A stretch of 5,013 nt of DNA from Candidatus Nitrosopelagicus sp. (GTDB lineage Archaea > Thermoproteota > Nitrososphaeria > Nitrososphaerales > Nitrosopumilaceae): the NCBI GenBank assembly GCA_012964965.1, contig DTTB01000161.1:1-5013 (forward strand). The letters run 5' to 3'. The translations under genes were made by a program, and so were the position numbers. Shown one piece after another: positions 1-4,474 of the stretch; within the stretch, counting starts at the first letter, position 1, and each line of letters begins with the position of its first letter. Under the pieces are notes generated by a model. It worked only from the letters and a program-made list of their open reading frames with translations. It had not been told where the DNA came from and searched no databases.

Positions 1-650
1 CGTAAATCTTCGCCGGGTTTTATTGCTCTTGTACATGGCTCACAGCCAATACTAGGAAATCCTTGGTCAATTAATTTATTGTAAGGAATATCGTTTTCTT
101 TGATATAGCTCATCGTTTGTTCCCAACTCCAGTCAAGAATTGGATTAAGTTTTATCATGCTATCATGTTGTTCATCAATTTCAATTTTTTGAGATGATTG
201 TCTGTTTTGAGTTTGATCACCTCTAAGACCGGTAATCCAACCATCCAATGTAGCTAACTTTTTGTTCAAAGGATGTACTTTTCTAACACCACAGCACAGT
301 TTTCTGTTTTCGGCACTCTCATAGAACAGATTCATTCCATGAGTTTGTACCATCTCAATTACCTCGGTTGCATCAGGAAAAGTAATTTCAATTTTAGTAT
401 TGTATTTTTTTCTTATTTCGTCCATAACGTCGTATGTTTCCTGATTTAGTCTCCCTGTGTCTAATGAAAAAACTCTGGCCTCTGGATTTATTTTTGATAA
501 CATGTGAATGACACAAACATCTTCCGCCCCAAAGCTTGACGCTAAGGCAAGTTTAGGATGGATGTTTTCCAAGCCCCATTGCAAAACCTCCTCAGGTGTT
601 TTTAATTTATTATTTAATTCAGAGACTTGTTCCTGCGTAAATTGCGACAT
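1..650 (-). CDS. cysH: Assimilatory adenylyl-sulfate (APS/PAPS) reductase, 3' end cut by window
   Basis: This gene encodes a CysH-family reductase that converts APS (or PAPS) to sulfite in cytosolic sulfate assimilation. The first 216 codons are visible from the ATG at 650; the C-terminus, usually only a few dozen residues, lies beyond base 1. Visible motifs are the nucleotide-binding SFGAED (39-44), LDTG (63-66), KLCCGVRK with paired C119-C120, GLRGDQ (141-146), and GCEPCTRAI with C203 and C206. The CC...CxxC set is the known ligand pattern for a [4Fe-4S] cluster, and cluster-bearing members mostly use APS rather than PAPS; APS preference is therefore an inference. The C-terminal redox cysteine (ECGLH-type tail) would lie outside the window. 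A TATA box about 26 bases before the ATG suggests a leaderless mRNA. The gene diverges from the ThiI-like gene at 738. Family assignment is very secure. Confidence 0.95.
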   Translation of the reverse strand, partial: MSQFTQEQVSELNNKLKTPEEVLQWGLENIHPKLALASSFGAEDVCVIHMLSKINPEARVFSLDTGRLNQETYDVMDEIRKKYNTKIEITFPDATEVIEMVQTHGMNLFYESAENRKLCCGVRKVHPLNKKLATLDGWITGLRGDQTQNRQSSQKIEIDEQHDSMIKLNPILDWSWEQTMSYIKENDIPYNKLIDQGFPSIGCEPCTRAIKPGEDL

Positions 651-671
651 AACACATGTTCCCAAATTTCG

Positions 672-679
672 TTTTATAA
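672..679 (-). promoter_or_regulatory. TATA box of cysH (leaderless promoter)
   Basis: On the minus strand this reads TTATAAAA, centred about 25-26 bases upstream of the cysH ATG at 650. In archaea the TATA box lies about 26 bases before the transcription start, so the mRNA would begin at or very near the start codon. No Shine-Dalgarno-like sequence is present, which agrees with this. Confidence 0.65.
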
Positions 680-706
680 TCATTACTAAGATTAGTCAAT
701 AACAAT

Positions 707-715
707 TCTAAAATT
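707..715 (+). promoter_or_regulatory. Possible TATA box for the ThiI-like/glycosyltransferase operon
   Basis: TCTAAAATT is centred 27 bases upstream of the TTG at 738, the expected distance for a leaderless archaeal transcript. The match to a TATA box is weaker than that of cysH on the opposite strand. The position supports TTG 738 as the true start. Confidence 0.45.
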
Positions 716-737
716 ACAAACATGTTAGGGATCCATA

Positions 738-1868
738 TTGGAAGACAAAGTTTTAGTTATAGTGTTTCCGTCGATTTTTTCCCTAAATAAGATCAAGCCG
801 CTTATAACAAATATCAAGAAAATCCTAAAGATTGAGAATCAAAAATTTCATAAAATAAGACAAGAGGGAGATATAATAATAGTTGAAACAGATGACCCAG
901 TTTTTACATCATCTGCTATCAATACTTTATTTGGAATCAAAAGAGTTGCTATAGCAAAACAAGTTACAAACAGTTTTGATTCAATCGTAAATGGTATTTC
1001 AAAAGTTGGTGTAGATCTTTTTCTTGAAAGCGAAAGATTTCTGATACGTGTAGAGGGACATGCCAGGGGTTTTATGACAAAGGATGTTGAAGTCGCTGCT
1101 ACTTCTTCCCTGATTGAAAAAACTGCTAAAAAGAGAATCAAACCCGGCACAGATGAAAAATATGACAAGCGTCTTTATGTCTACCTGACAAAATCACATG
1201 CTTACATCTGCATTTATTCAGATGAAGGTCTTGAGGGAATTCCTAACAATTCACAAAATAAGAAAACAATCTGTTGTGTTTTTGATGAGTTATCTGCAAT
1301 ATCATGTATTGAAACCATCAAGCATGGATTTGACGTAAAGATCATAATTTGCTTTGTCAAAGAGTCTGAATTATTACATATAGCAAAGATGCTAAATCAA
1401 TTAATACATAGAATGGTTAAACCAAAAATAGATTTAGAGTTTTATAAAGTGCCAATTGATAAAAAGCCAGCATCCTTACTACTAACAGAAATTACAATCG
1501 AATTACTTTCAATGATAGCGATATCTAACAATATAAAACGAATTTCTCTAAGTTTGTCTCCGCTTATTTATCCTATAGATTTTCTTGAGAATATGGTGAG
1601 ACGAGTTTACAAAAAAAACTTGGTGCCATATCTTCCCTTATCTGGATTAGATAGTAATGTGCTAACTAGTGCGAGAGAAATTGGGTTAGAAAAATATCTG
1701 CCCAAGATTAAAAAATATGGCAACACTAAGTTTTATAATTCAAAGAAACCTCTGAAAGAAATTAAGAAAATTGCCGAGATATCTGCTAGGGATAGAAAAG
1801 TTATCTCGATTAAAGTGGCACAGAATAACGTCCATGATATTTTAGATAAAATTGAGTCTTGGCGTTGA
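738..1868 (+). CDS. ThiI-like THUMP protein with degenerate PP-loop domain (probable pseudoenzyme)
   Basis: This 376-residue protein has the layout of ThiI, the tRNA 4-thiouridine synthase: an N-terminal ferredoxin-like region (about 1-75, ending in FGIKRVAIAKQV), a THUMP RNA-binding domain (about 80-165, core FLIRVEGHARGF), the linker GLEGIPNNSQNKK (164-176), then a PP-loop-like domain. ThiI has SGGxDS after the equivalent linker; here the place reads FDELSAIS (182-189), so the ATP-pyrophosphatase motif is gone. VPYLPLSGLDSNVLTSAREIG (296-316) resembles the conserved LRPLxGxDKxEI region, but no cysteine occurs after C205, so the catalytic cysteine of this domain is missing too. It probably binds RNA (inferred from THUMP) without sulfur transfer. 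The start is TTG: an in-frame TAG at 726-728 leaves no earlier ATG, GTG or TTG, and a TATA-like element lies 27 bases upstream. The reading frame is intact, so this is not a pseudogene. Confidence 0.8.
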   Translation: MEDKVLVIVFPSIFSLNKIKPLITNIKKILKIENQKFHKIRQEGDIIIVETDDPVFTSSAINTLFGIKRVAIAKQVTNSFDSIVNGISKVGVDLFLESERFLIRVEGHARGFMTKDVEVAATSSLIEKTAKKRIKPGTDEKYDKRLYVYLTKSHAYICIYSDEGLEGIPNNSQNKKTICCVFDELSAISCIETIKHGFDVKIIICFVKESELLHIAKMLNQLIHRMVKPKIDLEFYKVPIDKKPASLLLTEITIELLSMIAISNNIKRISLSLSPLIYPIDFLENMVRRVYKKNLVPYLPLSGLDSNVLTSAREIGLEKYLPKIKKYGNTKFYNSKKPLKEIKKIAEISARDRKVISIKVAQNNVHDILDKIESWR

Positions 1869-1878
1869 AAATTTAAGC

Positions 1879-1883
1879 GGAGG
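1879..1883 (+). promoter_or_regulatory. Shine-Dalgarno GGAGG of the glycosyltransferase gene, unusually distant
   Basis: GGAGG matches the anti-Shine-Dalgarno of archaeal 16S rRNA, but 15 bases separate it from the ATG at 1899, against the usual 5-9. An in-frame ATT at 1890 would sit at a spacing of 6, with a TAG at 1887-1889 just before it, so a non-canonical start cannot be ruled out. A ribosome binding site here, with none at the leaderless genes, fits translation from an internal position of an operon mRNA. Confidence 0.55.
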
Positions 1884-1898
1884 AATTAGATTTTAAAT

Positions 1899-3134
1899 AT
1901 GAAAAAGATAGGCGAATTTATCTATCCTTGGGGAAATGGTCATTACTCACGTATGATGAAGCTTGACGAGATGTTACCAAAATATCTCAAAGAACAGTGT
2001 GAAATGTTTTATTACAGCAAGGGAGAGATTTACAAAAAACTGCTGAAAAAATTACCTGGCAAAAAAAATAACATCCATGAGATTTTAATGCCAACTCCGA
2101 TAGATGGCAAGTATGGACCGAGTGTTTCGCTATCAATACTTAACATGTTTTTTCCAGTAGGAACAAATCAATCGTTGGTGAACCAGGTGAAAAATTACAT
2201 GAAAAAAGAGAGAGAGGTGTATAATAGGGAAAAGTTTGATTTGGTCATAAATGATGGGGACATGGGTTCTAATGTACTAGCTAAGAATAGAGGAATTACA
2301 AGTCTCTTTGTCACAAACCAATACTTGCCTAGATTATGGAAATCTCGTAGTTATTTCTACCCTGGAGTGTATTTTGTTTCAAAACAAATTGCTAAGGCAA
2401 CCAGAATATTAGTAGCTGACTCAGCCCCCCCATATACGATCTGTGAATATAATTTGAATTTTCCAAGTAATGTAAAAGACAAGGTAACATATGTTGGTCA
2501 TTTCTCAGATACAAAACCAAGAGATTCTAAACCACAAACGGATTTAGAAAAAATAGTAAAAGGAGTTGATTTTGGATATTGGATGAGAACCGGAAATAAA
2601 TCTACAAATGATATAACTGGTAAAAAATATGAAGATGTTTTTCATGATGCAGGGATGAATCGTGAATGTAGGATTATTTCTCATGCTAAGAATGACAAAT
2701 CTATTGATCAGGTTTTTGGCAAAGACGGAAATTACTATTCCGTTACTGAAGCATATGAAAAAAATATAGAATGGCTTCAAATCGACATTGGTTTTTTGAC
2801 AGAGTGTGAAAGGCTTACTGTGTTAAATGAATGTCAATATGCAGTAATCAATGGTTCTCATACGGTAATGGGAGAAATAATGGGTGCTGGAGCAAAACCG
2901 ATAATTGGAATGCCGATATATGATGAGCATACAAACCAAATAAAGTGGGCGGAAGAAAAAAATCTTGGAGTACTAGCTGAAAACAAAAAACAAGTGATTA
3001 ATGCAATCAAAAAGATAAAACAAGATTACAATAAATATCAAGATAGCCTTCAGGAGTTTTCTAAAAATTTTGATGGAAATGGCGCTGAAAATACTTCAAG
3101 AATTGTTTCAGAATCTCTTGAAAAAAACAAATAG
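1899..3134 (+). CDS. GT-B-fold glycosyltransferase (family 28/MurG-UGT-like)
   Basis: This 411-residue cytosolic or membrane-associated protein is likely a nucleotide-sugar-dependent glycosyltransferase. The N-terminal Rossmann domain opens with a glycine-rich loop, YPWGNGHYSRMMKL (9-22), like the GxGHxxR acceptor-side motif of MurG and UGT-type enzymes. VINDGDMGSNVLAK (116-129) and SLFVTNQ (135-141) match the DxxD/xxxxA and xxTxQ-like strands of the family, and VTYVGHFSD (196-204) marks the interdomain hinge. The C-terminal donor-binding signature is NGSHTVMGEIMGAGAKPI (318-335), then MPIYDEHTNQI (338-348), corresponding to GGxxTxxExxxxGxPxxxxPxxxEQxxNA. There are no transmembrane segments or signal peptide. 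Sugar and acceptor cannot be read from the sequence. The ATG lies 30 bases after the ThiI-like stop, so the two are probably cotranscribed. Surface glycan or lipid synthesis is the default guess; an RNA-related acceptor is speculative. Confidence 0.82.
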   Translation: MKKIGEFIYPWGNGHYSRMMKLDEMLPKYLKEQCEMFYYSKGEIYKKLLKKLPGKKNNIHEILMPTPIDGKYGPSVSLSILNMFFPVGTNQSLVNQVKNYMKKEREVYNREKFDLVINDGDMGSNVLAKNRGITSLFVTNQYLPRLWKSRSYFYPGVYFVSKQIAKATRILVADSAPPYTICEYNLNFPSNVKDKVTYVGHFSDTKPRDSKPQTDLEKIVKGVDFGYWMRTGNKSTNDITGKKYEDVFHDAGMNRECRIISHAKNDKSIDQVFGKDGNYYSVTEAYEKNIEWLQIDIGFLTECERLTVLNECQYAVINGSHTVMGEIMGAGAKPIIGMPIYDEHTNQIKWAEEKNLGVLAENKKQVINAIKKIKQDYNKYQDSLQEFSKNFDGNGAENTSRIVSESLEKNK

Positions 3135-3157
3135 TGGTCTTGAAATACTGATCTTTA

Positions 3158-3226
3158 GTCCGGTACGTGGTATGTTCGATGGGCGAACTGACCTAACGGG
3201 ATGAAGATTTAATCCACGTACTGGAC
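3158..3226 (+). ncRNA. Candidate structured RNA: long stem enclosing a hairpin
   Basis: Bases 3158-3170 (GTCCGGTACGTGG) pair with 3214-3226 (CCACGTACTGGAC) over 13 consecutive positions, twelve Watson-Crick and one G-U. Inside, GTTCG (3174-3178) pairs with CGAAC (3184-3188) around a 5-base loop, and about 25 unpaired or weakly paired bases follow. This stretch is much richer in G+C than its surroundings, as expected for structured RNA in an AT-rich genome, and T-tracts follow. It is not a tRNA and I recognise no known family. No convincing independent TATA box is seen upstream, so it may be the 3' end of the glycosyltransferase operon mRNA rather than a separate gene. The strand is assumed from the T-tracts. 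Structure is confident; function is unknown. Confidence 0.5.
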
Positions 3227-3244
3227 GTCTTTGTAGTCTTTTTT
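3227..3244 (+). terminator. Oligo-T terminator after the structured element
   Basis: Two GTCTTT repeats (3227-3232 and 3236-3241), the second extended to six Ts (3239-3244), follow directly after the 13-bp stem. Archaeal RNA polymerase terminates at T-rich stretches, so transcripts of the upstream operon or of the RNA candidate probably end here. Confidence 0.55.
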
Positions 3245-3268
3245 AACAATCAATCCAATTTGCGAACG

Positions 3269-3277
3269 CTTTTATGG
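3269..3277 (+). promoter_or_regulatory. TATA box of the zinc-ribbon gene
   Basis: CTTTTATGG, preceded by the relatively G+C-rich GCGAACG where a BRE would lie, is centred about 27 bases upstream of the TTG at 3300. The distance predicts a leaderless transcript starting at that TTG and supports the start choice. Confidence 0.5.
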
Positions 3278-3299
3278 AAAAAATCTTGCCTAGTCAATA

Positions 3300-3614
3300 T
3301 TGCCTAATTGCCCTGAATGTGTTTTTCGAGAGAAAAAAAATCTCAAAAAAAAATTTGAGGCCGAAGCTGAAAAGGCAAATGAAGATGGCAGAGACTATAT
3401 GATTCCTAATGATAGGGATATAGAAAATGATATTGAATTTCCTATGAAAATAGATCCTTCAACTAAACATTTTATCTGTAAGAGATGTGGATTGTATGCA
3501 ACAAGAGAACAAGTTTCTGATATACGCCACAGACTTAATCGTAGAGAATCAACCAAAGAAGACAAACAGTATGATTATTTAGAATGGTGGCAAAAAAGTA
3601 AGAAAGACAAATAA
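3300..3614 (+). CDS. Small zinc-ribbon protein of unknown function
   Basis: This encodes a 104-residue highly charged cytosolic protein. It has two widely separated CxxC pairs, CPEC (C4, C7) and CKRC (C60, C63), which together would bind one zinc ion as a zinc ribbon. The roughly 52 residues between them include a lysine/glutamate-rich, probably helical stretch (11-30) and an acidic stretch around 38-46. The C-terminus is lysine-rich, with YLEWW at 93-97. I do not recognise a characterised family; it resembles the small conserved hypothetical proteins common in Nitrososphaerota. The start is TTG: an in-frame TAG at 3291-3293 excludes an earlier ATG, GTG or TTG, and the first CxxC begins at residue 4, so a later start would destroy the zinc site. 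It has its own promoter and converges with the dehydrogenase gene. A nucleic-acid-binding or transcription-related role is possible but not shown. Confidence 0.75.
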   Translation: MPNCPECVFREKKNLKKKFEAEAEKANEDGRDYMIPNDRDIENDIEFPMKIDPSTKHFICKRCGLYATREQVSDIRHRLNRRESTKEDKQYDYLEWWQKSKKDK

Positions 3615-3620
3615 AAAAAA
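3613..3620 (-). terminator. T8 tract downstream of the dehydrogenase gene
   Basis: Eight consecutive As on the plus strand form T8 on the minus strand, 17 bases beyond the stop of the dehydrogenase gene, a likely archaeal termination site. It overlaps the TAA stop codon (3612-3614) of the convergent zinc-ribbon gene. Confidence 0.5.
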
Positions 3621-3636
3621 GCCAGTGAAGAATAAA

Positions 3637-4440
3637 CTATTCTGATTTGTTTCTTTTGTCTAGTTTTTTTCTAAACGAATTACCAATTATTGGATTAATA
3701 AAATATGGAAAATTTTGTTTTGCCCAAATTCCAACCCTAGCAACTGAAGGCACAACAATCTCTAGTCTTGAAGAATTTGCAGCTTTGAGAACTGCATTTG
3801 CGACTGTTTCTGGACTCAAGGTAACCATCATAGGACGTGTATAATTTTCAAAAGATGGATGATCAAACAGAGGTGTGTTTACCCCTATTGGACTAACTAC
3901 CGTAATACCCACACCTGTTCCAGAGAGCTCGTGTTTTAACCCCTCTGAAAAACCTAACATGGCAAATTTAGTTGCGCAGTATGAAGCAACTCCAGGAATC
4001 CCGAAACTAGCACCGACTGATGCAATATTTACGATGTGACCTGTTCCCTGTTCAATCATATGTGGAAGAAAATTCTTTGTACAGTATATCATGCCAAAAT
4101 AGTTTGTTTCCATCTGTGATTCTATCTCTTCAATGCTAAGCTCTAAAACCCTTCCATAAATAACGAATCCCGCATTATTTACCAAAACATCAATTCGGCC
4201 AAACGTATCTAGTACAATATCACACATTTCCTTAACCTGTAATTTGTTAGAAACGTCACATTGACAAACTAATATTGAGTCTGTGTATTTTGAAATTTTT
4301 TTTTGCAGTTGAAGTAGTTTTTCTTTTCTTCTTGCTACTAGAACAACCTTGGCGTTTTTTTTAGCAAATTTTATAGCTGACGCTTCGCCAATTCCACTAG
4401 AGGCACCCGTGATTAAAACTACCTTATTCCTGAAATTCAT
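3637..4440 (-). CDS. Short-chain dehydrogenase/reductase (classical SDR)
   Basis: This 267-residue protein is a complete classical SDR, a cytosolic NAD(P)(H)-dependent oxidoreductase of a carbonyl or alcohol substrate. The cofactor loop TGASSGIG is at 11-18, the adenine-site CDVS at 61-64, NNAG at 88-91, and the catalytic set N113, S141, Y154 and K158 (YCATK, 154-158) is intact. Arginines R37-R38 after the second strand (VVLVARR) favour NADPH over NADH by family rule. The usual PGxVxTP loop after the sixth strand reads SPIGVNTP (183-190), with one residue between Pro and Gly. The C-terminal part (about 230-267) has an aromatic, possibly membrane-touching segment and a basic tail, as in the DltE/SDR subgroups. 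The substrate cannot be inferred. The start ATG at 4440 is 34 bases after the stop of the membrane-protein gene on the same strand, but a TATA-like element at 4461-4467 suggests the gene can be transcribed on its own. Confidence 0.93.
   Translation of the reverse strand: MNFRNKVVLITGASSGIGEASAIKFAKKNAKVVLVARRKEKLLQLQKKISKYTDSILVCQCDVSNKLQVKEMCDIVLDTFGRIDVLVNNAGFVIYGRVLELSIEEIESQMETNYFGMIYCTKNFLPHMIEQGTGHIVNIASVGASFGIPGVASYCATKFAMLGFSEGLKHELSGTGVGITVVSPIGVNTPLFDHPSFENYTRPMMVTLSPETVANAVLKAANSSRLEIVVPSVARVGIWAKQNFPYFINPIIGNSFRKKLDKRNKSE
3646..3670 (+). terminator. T-rich terminator of the zinc-ribbon gene, inside the dehydrogenase 3' end
   Basis: A series of T runs (TTT, TTTT and finally T7 at 3664-3670) begins about 30 bases after the zinc-ribbon stop. 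It lies within the antisense strand of the last dehydrogenase codons, which encode lysine/arginine-rich residues (AAA/AAG codons), so the run may partly reflect coding constraint. Confidence 0.4.
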
Positions 4441-4460
4441 GATTTAGAATTATGTAGGAA

Positions 4461-4467
4461 AAATAAA
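4461..4467 (-). promoter_or_regulatory. Possible TATA box of the dehydrogenase gene
   Basis: On the minus strand the sequence reads ACTTTATTTTTCC around here, centred about 24-26 bases before the dehydrogenase ATG at 4440, with no Shine-Dalgarno match in between. This fits a leaderless promoter. The same T-rich stretch, just after the stop of the upstream membrane-protein gene, could instead act as that gene's terminator; both may be true. Confidence 0.4.
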
Positions 4468-4474
4468 GTGGTTT

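Larger units (their letters stand above)
654..726. repeat. Pair of ACATGT palindromes in the divergent promoter
   Basis: ACATGT occurs at 654-659 and again at 720-725 (the second within the 8-base palindrome AACATGTT, 719-726). Both copies continue as ACATGTT on the plus strand. Their centres are 66 bases apart. Each lies between a predicted TATA box and the start codon that box serves, so a protein bound there could block both promoters. A short palindrome can recur by chance in AT-rich DNA, so an operator role is only a suggestion. Confidence 0.3.

Noticed and set aside
508..702. 64-codon open frame on the plus strand
   Set aside because: It lies opposite cysH, whose conserved motifs on the minus strand fully explain this DNA; its own translation shows no recognisable domain.
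848..1168. 106-codon open frame on the minus strand
   Set aside because: It is antisense to the THUMP region of the ThiI-like gene, with serine- and hydrophobic-rich composition typical of a shadow frame.
1641..1655. SGLDS (residues 302-306 of the ThiI-like protein) as a displaced PP-loop
   Set aside because: It lies in the segment aligning with the conserved LRPLxGxDKxEI region late in the domain, not after the first strand where the phosphate loop must be, and lacks the second glycine.
2544..2780. 78-codon minus-strand frame rich in Phe and Ile
   Set aside because: It is antisense to the glycosyltransferase; the hydrophobicity reflects Lys/Asn/Asp codons on the other strand, not a real membrane protein.
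3172..3204. Ten-codon reading frame starting at ATG 3172 inside the stem-loop region
   Set aside because: It is very short, has no ribosome binding site, and lies within a strongly paired region better explained as RNA structure.
3158..3226. tRNA or tRNA-like gene, suggested by GTTCGA
   Set aside because: No acceptor, D-arm and anticodon arrangement can be drawn; GTTCG pairs with CGAAC instead of forming a T-loop.
3647..3844. 65-codon plus-strand open frame
   Set aside because: It is antisense to the C-terminal part of the dehydrogenase, which has all family motifs; no start signal is seen.
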